Source: Burkholderia sp. NRF60-BP8 (GTDB taxonomy: Bacteria; Pseudomonadota; Gammaproteobacteria; Burkholderiales; Burkholderiaceae). From it: a stretch of 64,000 nt of DNA. Positions 7,752-16,420 of the stretch are shown here, one piece after another (positions within the stretch are counted from its first letter, which is position 1; each line of letters begins with the position of its first letter). The notes under the pieces were generated by a model. It made no database searches and was not told where the DNA came from. It saw nothing but the letters and a program-made list of their open reading frames with translations. The DNA is taken from positions 434,001 through 498,000 of the forward strand of contig NZ_CP013372.1 in the NCBI RefSeq assembly GCF_001522585.2, given 5' to 3'. The position numbers and the translations under genes are program-made.

Positions 7752-9875
7752 TCAGAACCGGTAGTTCGCGAGCACTTCGAGCCGCCGGTCGTTGCCGAGC
7801 AGATACTGCGTCTCGTTGTAGTACGCGGACTGTACGTAGCGACGGTTGAACACGTTGTACGCGCGGGCGGTGATCGTCGTGTCCCTGCGCGGCCGCCACG
7901 CGAGGCCGAGGTCGACGGTCGTGTACGACGGCATCACGAGCTGGTTCGCGGTATCGGCGAAGCGCTTGCCGACGTACTTGACGCCCGCGATGCCCGTCCA
8001 GTCCGGCGCGAAGCGCCAGCCCACCCACAGGTTCGCCAGACGCTGCGGCACCGACACCGGCACGTTGCCCGCGCGCGATACGGTCGCGCCGCTGGACGAC
8101 TGCCGGAAATCGTCGTATTTCGCGCGCAGGATCGACACGTTCGCATCGACGCGCCAGTCCTTCGCGATCTCCGCACCGACCGTCGCTTCCAGCCCGCGCG
8201 ACGACTGCTGGCCGACCTGGATCGACTGGTTCGGGTTCGCCGGGTCGGCCGTCAGGAGATTGCTCTTCACGATCCGGTACGCGGCCAGCGTCCATTCCGC
8301 CTTGCCGTCGAGGAACGACTGCTTCACGCCGATCTCGATCTGGCGGCCGGTCGCGAGCGTGAAATTCGCCTTCGACGCATTCAGCGACAGCAGCGAGCTG
8401 ACCGGATCGGCCGCGACCGAATACTGGCCGTACACGGCGAGACCGGGCCGCACGTCGTACACGGTGCCGACGCGCCAGCCCGTGTTCGCGAACACCTTCG
8501 TGAATGCGCCGCCGTTCACGAGATCGTCGCGGTTCACGCTCGCATGGTCGTAGCGCAGCCCGCCGATCACCGACCAGCGCGGCGTGATCGCGAGCCGGTT
8601 CTCCGCGAACAGCGCGTACTGGTTCGACTGGCTGCGGTACTTCGGAAACGTACCGGCCGTATTGATGAAACCGCCCGGATCGAAGTCGAACGGATCGACC
8701 GTCGACGTGCCCGAATACGGCGAGTTGTTGTCGTGCTGGAACGTCGTGTGGTTGAACTCGACGCCCGCCGAAAACGTGTTGCGCATGCCGAACGGCGCGC
8801 TGTCGACGGTGGCCGTCGTCACGTTGCCGTATTGCTCCTGATCATGAAAGATCTCGGTGTAGCTGCTGCGCCGCACTTGCGCGCTCGACGGCACGTACGT
8901 GTAGTACTCCGCATCCTTCCAGTGACGATTGCTCTTCATCCGGTACAGCGTGCTCGTCACGTTCAGGCCGTCGCTCGGCTGCCAGTTCGCCGACACGGTG
9001 GCCCAGCTGTCGCGGAACGCGATGTCGGCGTCGCCGACGTTGTAGTTCTTCTCGTCGAGCGCGCGATCGCGCGCACCGCCGACGAGCGGCGCGCCGAAAT
9101 ACCGCATCGGATGCTGGAAGCCTTGCGCGTACGACGCCGTCACGTACAGGTCGGGCGTCACGTCGTAGCGCAGCGCGCCCGAGACCGACAGGTTGCGCGA
9201 GTCGCCGCGATCGACCCAGTTCGACGAGCGGTTGCCGCTGATGTCGAAGCGGTACGACAGCTTGTCGTCGATCGCGCCGCCGCTGCCGAACGCGGCGCGC
9301 GCCGTGCCTTCGGTGCCGCCGCCGACCTGCAGCTCGTTGCGGATCGGCGTGCGCGTCGGCTTCTTCGGCACGATGTTGACCACGCCGCCGATCGCGCCTT
9401 CGCCGTAGATCACCGAGGCGGGGCCGCGCAGCACGTCGATATGGTCGACCGACCACGTGTCGAACGGGAACGTGACGCCGATCGCGCCGTACGGGCGCAC
9501 GCCGTCATAGAGCTGCGTGACCGACGACGCGCCGACGAAGCCGCGCGCGGCGAGTTCCGAATTGCCGTTGCCGGGATGCGGCGACGCGCTGATGCCGGCG
9601 GCGCGGCTCACGGCGTCGACGATCGAACTGTCGCCGCGCGTGTCGAGGGTGGCGCGGCGGATCTGCTCGACGCTCGCGGGCGTTTCGAGCGGCGACAGCC
9701 CGAGATGGCTGCCGGTGTCGAGCGGTTGCGTCAGTCCGGGCGCCTTCTGCGCGTCGACGCGAATCGGTGCGAGCGTGGCGCCGGCTTCGTCGACGCCGCT
9801 TTTCTGTGCGTGTGCGTGCCCGCCCGGCGAGAGCGCCGCGAGAACGGCAGCGGGCAGCATCGATCTGAACTTCAT
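7752..9875 (-). CDS. TonB-dependent siderophore receptor
   Basis: A 707-residue outer-membrane receptor. A signal peptide (to about residue 24) is followed by a plug domain with AARGFVGASSVTQLYDGVRPYGA and VDHIDVLRGPASVIYGEGAIGGVVNIVPKKPT, then a 22-strand barrel with repeated aromatic-ending strands, closing NYRF with the terminal Phe needed for barrel assembly. Role: TonB-driven uptake of a ferric siderophore or similar metal chelate. The PepSY membrane protein directly upstream (40 bp away) is a common partner for reductive release of iron. No clear Fur box was found for this group, so regulation is open. Confidence 0.92.
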   Translation of the reverse strand: MKFRSMLPAAVLAALSPGGHAHAQKSGVDEAGATLAPIRVDAQKAPGLTQPLDTGSHLGLSPLETPASVEQIRRATLDTRGDSSIVDAVSRAAGISASPHPGNGNSELAARGFVGASSVTQLYDGVRPYGAIGVTFPFDTWSVDHIDVLRGPASVIYGEGAIGGVVNIVPKKPTRTPIRNELQVGGGTEGTARAAFGSGGAIDDKLSYRFDISGNRSSNWVDRGDSRNLSVSGALRYDVTPDLYVTASYAQGFQHPMRYFGAPLVGGARDRALDEKNYNVGDADIAFRDSWATVSANWQPSDGLNVTSTLYRMKSNRHWKDAEYYTYVPSSAQVRRSSYTEIFHDQEQYGNVTTATVDSAPFGMRNTFSAGVEFNHTTFQHDNNSPYSGTSTVDPFDFDPGGFINTAGTFPKYRSQSNQYALFAENRLAITPRWSVIGGLRYDHASVNRDDLVNGGAFTKVFANTGWRVGTVYDVRPGLAVYGQYSVAADPVSSLLSLNASKANFTLATGRQIEIGVKQSFLDGKAEWTLAAYRIVKSNLLTADPANPNQSIQVGQQSSRGLEATVGAEIAKDWRVDANVSILRAKYDDFRQSSSGATVSRAGNVPVSVPQRLANLWVGWRFAPDWTGIAGVKYVGKRFADTANQLVMPSYTTVDLGLAWRPRRDTTITARAYNVFNRRYVQSAYYNETQYLLGNDRRLEVLANYRF

Positions 9876-9915
9876 CGTTTCGGTTTCCTTCGAATGGGGG
9901 AGGCGCTTGCATCGA

Positions 9916-11391
9916 TCACGCTGCGGCCGGCGCCGCGCGGCCGAACAGCAGCCGGTCGAGCAGCCAGACCGCGACGAGCGTCAACCCCATCAGCGGGAAC
10001 ACGATGCCGAGCAGCACGAGCCCGGCGATCCAGCCGCGCATCGGCGGCGTGCCGCGTTCGCGCGACGGTGCGCCCAGCTTCCCGGCCGGGCGGCGTTTCC
10101 ACCACATCACGGTGCCCGTGACGGCCATCGCGGCCAGCCCGAGCGACAACACTGCGCAAAGGATCTGGTTCGCGAGCCCGAAATAACGGCCCATGTGCAG
10201 CGACGTGCCGTACGACACGGCTTTCGATACCGCGCCGTAGTCGCCGTAGCGGATGTCCTTCAGGACGGCGCCGCTGTACTGGTCGACGTAGATCGTGCGT
10301 TCGGCCTTCGGGTCGGCCGGAAAGTACGACGCGGTGAACACGCCATCCGCGCCGGACGGCAACGCGAGCGTGTAGCCGCTCGTCACGCCGAGCCCGGCGA
10401 CGATCGCGATCGCGCGGGCCAGCGGCAGCGGCGCAGGGGCCGGCGCCGACGCCGACGGCGAATGCGGCACGGGCACGTTGCCGACCGCCCACGGCGTTTG
10501 CGGCAACGGCAGGTCGTCCATCACCATTCCCGGCATCGATTCGCCGGAATCGTGGTGATGGCCGGACGACATGGCCGGCTGCGCAGGCGCGTGCCCGGCC
10601 GTCACGGCGGCACCCGGGCGCGTCGAGCGGATCGACCCGCCGCCCCACGCGCCTTCCGGCGCACCGAGGTTCACGGTCGCGGCGAGCGCCTTGAAATTCT
10701 TGCCCCACGAGCCCGACCACGGCAGCCCCGTCAGGATGAACGCGACCGTGCCGGCCGCGAGCCAGATGCCGGCCGACGCGTGAATGCTCTTCCACAGCGG
10801 CCGGCCGCGCAGCGACAGGTCGGGCCGCAGCGCGCGCCCGACGCGGGCCGTCCCGCGCGGCCACCACAGCGCGACGCCGGTGCCGATCATCACGAAGGTC
10901 CAGCAGGCGGCGAGCTCCATCAGCAACTCGCCGGTCTTGCCGAGCAGCAGCTTGCGATGCAGCATCCGGTCGATCTGCATGAAGCGGTTCTCGACGCTCA
11001 GCGTGCCGAGCACGCTGCCGTCGTACGGGTTCACGTACACGCTCTCGCGGCTGCCGTCGCGCAGCCGGAATACGTACTCGGCGCTGCGGTCCGGCGCGGT
11101 GGCGACCTGCACGGACACCGGCGTGGCGCCGGCCGGCATCGCGGTGCGTGCGCGGGCGAGCAGCGTGTCGGCATCGAGCCGCGGCGTCGCGCGCGGTTCG
11201 ACGACCAGCCGGTGCGGATACAGCAGCGGTTCGATCTGCGGCTGGAAGCAGTAGAGCGTGCCCGTGATCGCGAGGATCACGAGGAACGGCATCACGAACA
11301 GGCCGGCGTAGAAATGCCAGCGCCAGAGCGTCCGGTAACCGGCGCTGGCGGAACGAGCGGGCGAGATGGCCCGATCGACGGTGGTCGACAT
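9916..11391 (-). CDS. PepSY-domain inner-membrane protein (PiuB-like)
   Basis: A 491-residue protein with about five membrane helices (roughly 28-50, 158-178, 205-223, 410-430, 455-478) and two periplasmic PepSY-like segments (YVNPYDGSVLG and IYVDQYSGAVLKDIRYGDYG). The family accompanies siderophore receptors and is thought to help reduce or release iron. Residues 274-291 form a His/Met-rich loop (SSGHHHDSGESMPGM) that looks metal-binding. The chosen ATG has GAGGAG 8 bases upstream; a longer frame exists without one. It lies between the DUF2946 gene and the receptor on the same strand. Confidence 0.88.
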   Translation of the reverse strand: MSTTVDRAISPARSASAGYRTLWRWHFYAGLFVMPFLVILAITGTLYCFQPQIEPLLYPHRLVVEPRATPRLDADTLLARARTAMPAGATPVSVQVATAPDRSAEYVFRLRDGSRESVYVNPYDGSVLGTLSVENRFMQIDRMLHRKLLLGKTGELLMELAACWTFVMIGTGVALWWPRGTARVGRALRPDLSLRGRPLWKSIHASAGIWLAAGTVAFILTGLPWSGSWGKNFKALAATVNLGAPEGAWGGGSIRSTRPGAAVTAGHAPAQPAMSSGHHHDSGESMPGMVMDDLPLPQTPWAVGNVPVPHSPSASAPAPAPLPLARAIAIVAGLGVTSGYTLALPSGADGVFTASYFPADPKAERTIYVDQYSGAVLKDIRYGDYGAVSKAVSYGTSLHMGRYFGLANQILCAVLSLGLAAMAVTGTVMWWKRRPAGKLGAPSRERGTPPMRGWIAGLVLLGIVFPLMGLTLVAVWLLDRLLFGRAAPAAA

Positions 11392-11634
11392 GGTGTGAAC
11401 TCCTCGGGTGCGTCGAGCGGCGCGACCGGCGCGGGCCGGCTGCGGTCGACGTGCGTCGCACCCGCATGCGTGCATCGCCGCGACAGGCGGCGCGGCACGC
11501 TGCGCAAACGGTGCGCAGGGCGGCGTCGCCCGCGCGATGCGGGCATTCGGGTGAACGCGTGAATCAGGTCAGGGCGAAACGAACGGCGTGAACGCGCATG
11601 CACGTCGACGTGCGCGCGTCACGGGGCAAAACGT

Positions 11635-12120
11635 TCAGCAGAACAGAGGAGGAGCGCGGGAGGGCGGGCGATCGTCGCATATCGATCGCACGAATGGAAG
11701 ACCGTCGAAGCGAATGAAGAAGCGCCGCGGCGGAGCCGCGGGAAACAGCAGCACCAGCAGCACGAACGACGCGAGCGCGGTGAACAGTGCGGCGCCGAAC
11801 GCGCACAGGCTGTCGCCGTTGTCGGAGGACGCCGCCTGGTCGGCATGCGCGTCATGCTTCAGTGCATCGGCGAGCGCGCGCGCATCGTTGGCCGGCGTGA
11901 TCGGCGCGCCCGCATCGAAGCGGGCGGCCAGCGCGGCGCCGGTGACGATCAGCGGGCCGCGGCCCGAACACAGCACCACCGAGCCCGCATCCGGACCGTC
12001 CGGATCGAGCATCACGGCGCCCGACATCAGCGCGCGGGACAGCAGCGTCACGAGGAGGAACCCCCACAGCCACCGTCGCGCGACGCCTGGCCGGAGCAGG
12101 AAGCGGCGAAGTGCGTTCAT
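11635..12120 (-). CDS. DUF2946-like membrane protein
   Basis: A 161-residue protein with an N-terminal hydrophobic segment (WLWGFLLVTLLSRALMSGAVML), a middle region with one Cys (VVLCSGRGPLIV), a second Cys (SLCAFGAALFTALASFVLLVLLF) in front of another membrane helix, and a basic tail. The layout matches DUF2946 proteins, which often sit with copper or TonB-linked uptake genes. Function is unknown. It is the first gene of the leftward receptor group, with a 243-bp gap to the PepSY gene in which I see no further gene. Confidence 0.65.
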   Translation of the reverse strand: MNALRRFLLRPGVARRWLWGFLLVTLLSRALMSGAVMLDPDGPDAGSVVLCSGRGPLIVTGAALAARFDAGAPITPANDARALADALKHDAHADQAASSDNGDSLCAFGAALFTALASFVLLVLLFPAAPPRRFFIRFDGLPFVRSICDDRPPSRAPPLFC

Positions 12121-12230
12121 GGCGCGCGATTGTACCTCCGTTTACGTGGAGGGGCGGTCGGGGCGCGCGTGTGCGGGGCGGGTTGAGTGGCCGCAACGGC
12201 CGTGCGCGACGCGCGATCCGTTGCGCCGGC

Positions 12231-12554
12231 TCACACCGGATAGGCGTCGTCGACCTTCAGGTTCGCGAGCCGGAACAGCGTGCGCAGCGTCTGCGGATGA
12301 ATGTCGCGGTGCGCGGCGAGCGACGTCAGCATGAAGTCGAGCACCTTCGCGTAGCGGAGCAGTACGAGGCAGCGCGCGAGATCGGGCGCGCGGCCGCGCA
12401 TGTCTTCGGCGAGCGTGACCATTTGCGTTGACAGCGTGCGCGCCATCTCGAGTTCCATCTGCTGTTTTTCGGTCCAGTCGGGCAGCGGCTGTTCGAGCAC
12501 CTTCGCGAGGAAGAGCTGGAACGACGAGTCGGACGAGTTGGGCTGCGCATCCAT
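12231..12554 (-). CDS. Hypothetical protein, all-helical
   Basis: A 107-residue protein beginning MDAQPNSSDSSFQLFLAKVLEQPLPDWTEKQQ. It is predicted almost wholly helical, with a Leu/Arg-rich middle (DLARCLVLLRYAKVLDFMLTSLAAH). There is no signal peptide, membrane helix or recognised motif. A GAGG sequence before this ATG supports the start; the frame is open 49 codons further upstream without support. I do not recognise the family and the neighbours give no clue. Confidence 0.65.
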   Translation of the reverse strand: MDAQPNSSDSSFQLFLAKVLEQPLPDWTEKQQMELEMARTLSTQMVTLAEDMRGRAPDLARCLVLLRYAKVLDFMLTSLAAHRDIHPQTLRTLFRLANLKVDDAYPV

Positions 12555-13147
12555 GAAGAGCCTCGTTGCGTGTGCGTATCGTACGGGCGTATCCGCGGAC
12601 GCGCCCGAGGGTGGATTCATGTCCGCGCGGTCCCCGCGCGCGGCCTCTGCCCGAACGGAATGCAGATTCCGTACCAGCGCCGCCGGACGATTGTTGAGCA
12701 ATGTTGAGCCGCGCTCCGCCGTCGGTCGGCGAGTCCCGCCGGGACTGGATCGCGCAGGCGGTCGAGGAGGGTGTCTATGGGCGCGAGGTGCGCCGCGTCG
12801 GGCGCCCGACGCGGCGTGACGGCGCGAAATGCTTCACGGATGTAACGTAACGCGGGCCTCGGGCGCGTCGCGCGTTTGCGCCGGCGAACGGCCGGAACGA
12901 CGCGTGCCGCGTGGTCCGGCCGCGCCCGCCGTGCGTCCGCCGACGGAAAACGGCTGCGCGGAACGTGCGCTGTCGCATCGCGCGGACCGGCGGCGAGCAC
13001 GCCGGTTGTTTCAAAACAGAGACGGTCCGGCGGCGGCCGATCGGTTGCGTGGTCATCCAACTGGCCCAGCGATCGGCCGCACAATTGTCTATGTGCAGAC
13101 GGCGCGGGTTTGCCAACAATCCCCGAATCGTCCCCGCGAGATACGAC
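12555..13147. other. Divergent intergenic region without a recognisable gene
   Basis: About 590 bp between a small leftward gene and the rightward LysE gene. The long reading frames here are GC-driven, overlap each other and lack ribosome sites. I see no terminator, repeat or clear operator. Confidence 0.5.
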
Positions 13148-13780
13148 ATGAGCGCCCATACCTTCTTCTCGGCCAACCTGCTGCTTGCCTACACGGCCTA
13201 TTTCATCGGCACGGCCAGCCCCGGGCCGAGCAATCTCGCGATCATGTCGGTCGCCGCGACCCAGGGCCGCAAGGCGGCGCTCGCGTTCGCGCTCGGCGTG
13301 ATTTCGGGGTCGATGTTCTGGGCGACGATCGCGGCGCTCGGCATATCGGCCGCGCTGCTCGCGTGGTCGAAGCTGCTGGTCGCGATCAAGGTCTTCGGCG
13401 GGCTGTACCTGCTGTGGCTCGCGTTCAAGTCGGCGCGCACGGCGCTGTCGGGGCCGCCGGCGGCATCGGCGAGCGAGGCCCGCGAGCAGCGGCTGTCGCG
13501 CTTCTACGTGCGCGGCGCGATGCTGCACCTGACCAATCCGAAGGCGATTCTCGTGTGGGTGTCGATCGTCGCGCTGTCGTCGAACGGCGCGGGCGGCGCG
13601 CACGGCGCCGTCGTCCCGGGCTGCCTCGCGATCGGCTGCATGGTGTTCGGCGGCTATGCGCTGGTGTTCTCGATGGACGGTGCGCGGCGGCTGTACGTGC
13701 GCGGCCGTCGCGCGATGGAAGCGTGCCTGGCCGTGGTGTTCGGCGTCGCGGGCATTCGGCTGCTGGCGACGAACGTCTAG
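13148..13780 (+). CDS. LysE/RhtB-family amino-acid exporter
   Basis: A 210-residue inner-membrane protein with six hydrophobic segments. The family signature is in the first two helices (YFIGTASPGPSNLAIMSVAATQGRKAALAFALGVISGSMFW) and the second half begins YVRGAMLHLTNPKAILVW. Family knowledge: export of basic or neutral amino acids such as lysine, homoserine or threonine, as a safety valve. The substrate cannot be told from sequence. No regulator is adjacent. Confidence 0.88.
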   Translation: MSAHTFFSANLLLAYTAYFIGTASPGPSNLAIMSVAATQGRKAALAFALGVISGSMFWATIAALGISAALLAWSKLLVAIKVFGGLYLLWLAFKSARTALSGPPAASASEAREQRLSRFYVRGAMLHLTNPKAILVWVSIVALSSNGAGGAHGAVVPGCLAIGCMVFGGYALVFSMDGARRLYVRGRRAMEACLAVVFGVAGIRLLATNV

Positions 13781-13853
13781 CAGCGCGACGCATACCGGAA
13801 GCGCCCCGCCGCAGCGGCGTGCGACGGGGGCCCCGGCATCGACCGGGACGGCT

Positions 13854-15482
13854 TCAGAAAATGAAGCCGGTATTGATGAACTTCGAGTGGTGATCCGACA
13901 CGATCGAGTCGAGCAGTTGCTTGCTGCCGTCGGTCTGCTTCGCCGCGACCATCGAGCGGATCGAGAACGCGCGCAGCGCATCGCTCACCGACAGCGTGCC
14001 TTCGGCCGAATCCTTGCGTCCCGCGAACGGGAACACGTCGGGCCCGCGCTGGCACTGGCAATTGATGTTCACGCGGCACACCTGGTTCACGAGCGGATCG
14101 ACGAGCGCGCCGATCTGCGCCGGATCGGAACCGAAGATGCTGACCTGCTGGCCGTGATCCGACGTCGTCACGTAGTCGAGCGCGGTTTCCACGTCGTCGA
14201 ACGGTGCGACCGGAATGATCGGCCCGAACTGCTCCTCGCGGTACAGCTTCATCCCTTCGGACACCGGATACACGACGGCCGGATAGAACAGCGTCTTGCT
14301 GAATTCCCCGCCCGAACGATTGACGACCTGCGCGCCCTTCGCCTTCGCGTCGTCGATCGCGTCGGTCATGTACGCGGTGCGATGCATGCCGGGCAGCGGC
14401 GTGATGCTGACGCCTTTTTCCCACGGCATGCCGATCTTCAGCTGTTCGAGTGCGGCGGTGAAGCGCTTCAGGAATTCGTCGACGATCGAGCGATGCACGA
14501 GCAGCATCTTCAGCGCGGTGCAGCGCTGGCCGTTGAACGACAGTGCGCCGAGCAGGCACTCCTTCACGGTGAGGTCGAGATCGGCGTCGGGCAGCACGAT
14601 CGCCGCGTTCTTCGCGTCGAGGCCGAGGATCGCGCGCAGCCGGTGCGACTTCGGGTGCTGCTTCTTCAGGTGATCGGCCACCTTGCTCGACCCGATCAGC
14701 GCGAGCACGTTGATCTTGCCCGACGCGAGCATGTGCGGCACGACCACCGCGCCCGGCGCGTAGATCGTGTTGATCACGCCCTTCGGGAACGCGTCGCGGA
14801 ACGCCTCGAGCAGCGGCTCGAACAGCAGCGTGCCGTACTGCGGCGGCTTGAACACCACGGTGTTGCCCATCAGCAGCGCCGGAATCAGCGTCGCGAACGT
14901 CTCGTTCAACGGATAGTTGTACGGGCCCATGCACAGCACGACGCCCAGCGGCGTGCGGCGGATCTGGCCGATCGTGCCTTCCGCGATCACGAAGCGCGAG
15001 TTCGCGTTGTCGAGCTCCTTCAGCGCATCGATCGTCTGCGTCATGTAGGTGACGGTGCGGTCGAATTCCTTCTGCGAATCGGCGAGGCTCTTGCCGATCT
15101 CCCACATGATCAGGTTCACGACGAGTTCGCGCTGCGCGACCATCCGCTTGATGAAGTCCTGCATGCATGCAATGCGCTGCTCGACCTTCATCGTCGGCCA
15201 CTCGCCGCGGCCCGCGTCGTACGCGCGCACCGCGGCGTCGAGCGCCGCGTCGCTTTCCGTTTCGCCCATCACCGGGTAGCTGCCGATCTCGACCTGCTCG
15301 ACGCTGCCGTCCGCCTGGCGCACGCACACCGGGGACAGCACGGTCTTGGTTGCGCCGTCCCACGGCCGCAGTTCGCCGTCGACGAGCGACACGCGCTGGT
15401 GAATCGGCGAAGCCAGCCGGAATTCGGCGGGGATGTCCTGTAAGGCGGGAAAAAGGTGCTGCAGGGAGGCGGAATCGGGCAT
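13854..15482 (-). CDS. gapN: NADP-dependent glyceraldehyde-3-phosphate dehydrogenase (non-phosphorylating, ALDH family)
   Basis: A 542-residue aldehyde dehydrogenase. Recognisable parts are the nucleotide-binding region LCMGPYNYPLNETFATLIPALLMGNTVVFKPPQYG, the catalytic cysteine in SFNGQRCTALKMLLVHRS and the C-terminal FPFAGRKDSAEGTLSVSDALRAFS. The usual ELGGK general-base motif reads GLDAKNAAIV here, which I believe is normal for this long bacterial subgroup but departs from classic GapN. Family reaction: glyceraldehyde-3-phosphate + NADP to 3-phosphoglycerate + NADPH, bypassing ATP formation. It is a lone gene. Another NADP aldehyde dehydrogenase specificity is possible. Confidence 0.82.
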   Translation of the reverse strand: MPDSASLQHLFPALQDIPAEFRLASPIHQRVSLVDGELRPWDGATKTVLSPVCVRQADGSVEQVEIGSYPVMGETESDAALDAAVRAYDAGRGEWPTMKVEQRIACMQDFIKRMVAQRELVVNLIMWEIGKSLADSQKEFDRTVTYMTQTIDALKELDNANSRFVIAEGTIGQIRRTPLGVVLCMGPYNYPLNETFATLIPALLMGNTVVFKPPQYGTLLFEPLLEAFRDAFPKGVINTIYAPGAVVVPHMLASGKINVLALIGSSKVADHLKKQHPKSHRLRAILGLDAKNAAIVLPDADLDLTVKECLLGALSFNGQRCTALKMLLVHRSIVDEFLKRFTAALEQLKIGMPWEKGVSITPLPGMHRTAYMTDAIDDAKAKGAQVVNRSGGEFSKTLFYPAVVYPVSEGMKLYREEQFGPIIPVAPFDDVETALDYVTTSDHGQQVSIFGSDPAQIGALVDPLVNQVCRVNINCQCQRGPDVFPFAGRKDSAEGTLSVSDALRAFSIRSMVAAKQTDGSKQLLDSIVSDHHSKFINTGFIF

Positions 15483-16159
15483 GACGGTCTCGTTTGACGG
15501 GGTGTCCGGGAAGGACGGGCGATGCGAATCCTGAACTGAACGGTCCTCGATCCTGAATCGGCATCATGACGCGCCCGCGACGGCGCGTCACGCGCGAATA
15601 GCGTCGATTCAGCGAATGGAACCAGTTCCATTTAAAAGGAACGCCGCAGCGAATGCAACATGGGGGCAAGCGCGCCGCAATGACCGTAAGCATTCGGAAA
15701 GAATGTGTCCAAATCCCCGGTATAACGGCCGCGGTGCAAGCGCAAACGTTTTACTTGGGCCGAATTGAGCGGATAATGGCGCAGCGCGGCGAGGAAAAAA
15801 ACGCAGTGAGCCTGAGAGCAGACGTAGTGAAGAACGGACGAAGATCCGCTGCGCTGCCGATACGAGGTCGGCTGCCCGGAGCGCCGGGTCGGGGTTGCCC
15901 GGTCCGGCGCGCACCGGACCGTTGAATCCGCTCCGTCTGCTCGACCCGATCCTTCGTGATCCTCTCCAGTTTCTCCGTCGTCGTATCCCGACTCCCGCCT
16001 GTTATCGATCGTTGCCGCATGAGGCGGCCGATTCTAATCTTTCGTTTATATTACAAATCAAGCCGCTCGATGACCCAAAACAGAAAGGTATTCGTCAGGA
16101 ATGCAGAGCGCCATGCGCGCTTGCGTTGCGGACAGGCGACACGGTGAAAATTAACTAAA
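15483..16159. other. Long non-coding divergent region
   Basis: About 680 bp between gapN and the Fur-box-like site, markedly AT-richer in 15640-15800 and 16030-16160. I find no credible gene, although short GC-rich reading frames exist. It must hold the gapN promoter, and possibly a small RNA ending at the terminator-like hairpin at 16199. Confidence 0.5.
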
Positions 16160-16178
16160 AACACGAATCATTCTCGTT
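16160..16178. promoter_or_regulatory. Fur-box-like operator
   Basis: Read on the minus strand this is AACGAGAATGATTCGTGTT, close to the GAGAATGATTCTC core of Fur boxes. It lies 242 bp before the start of a siderophore receptor gene, next to a TATTAT-like -10 box at about 16179-16184. Iron repression is inferred. Confidence 0.6.
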
Positions 16179-16198
16179 TATTATTTCGCCGCATTACG

Positions 16199-16226
16199 AG
16201 CCGTGACGGGATGTCACGGCTTTTTT
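16199..16226 (+). terminator. Intrinsic-terminator-like hairpin in the leader of the siderophore receptor gene
   Basis: AGCCGTGAC and GTCACGGCT form a perfect 9-bp stem with loop GGGAT, followed by six T. No rightward gene lies upstream, so this terminator has no obvious client. It stands between the Fur-box-like site and the receptor start. Confidence 0.8.
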
Positions 16227-16420
16227 CGTGCCGGCGGCGCCGGCCGGCAGCGATCCGCGCCGGCCGTTCGCCACCCGGCCTGCGCGACGGGGCGATCCTC
16301 CACGCGCATCGTCGTTTTCGCGAAAAGGGCTTGGCCGCTTCGCCGCGCGATGTGCGCGCGGGCCGGCTCGTTCTCGTTCGCCGTTTTCTTCACCACCTTC
16401 TACGTTCACGAACGTTCACG

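Noticed and set aside
9517..11562. Reading frame of about 680 codons antisense to the receptor and PepSY genes
   Set aside because: Composition is His/Arg/Asp-repetitive as expected from the complement of high-GC codons; no domain is visible.
7752..12120. Fur box controlling the first receptor group
   Set aside because: I looked upstream of the DUF2946, PepSY and receptor genes and found no sequence close enough to the Fur core to report.
12829..13893. Long plus-strand reading frame of about 350 codons
   Set aside because: It overlaps the LysE gene in another frame, is Arg/Ala-rich without any motif, and has no ribosome site; a GC-rich shadow.
15700..16060. Short reading frames in the gapN-receptor intergenic region
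   Set aside because: No start with a ribosome site and no coding pattern; treated as non-coding, possibly an RNA.
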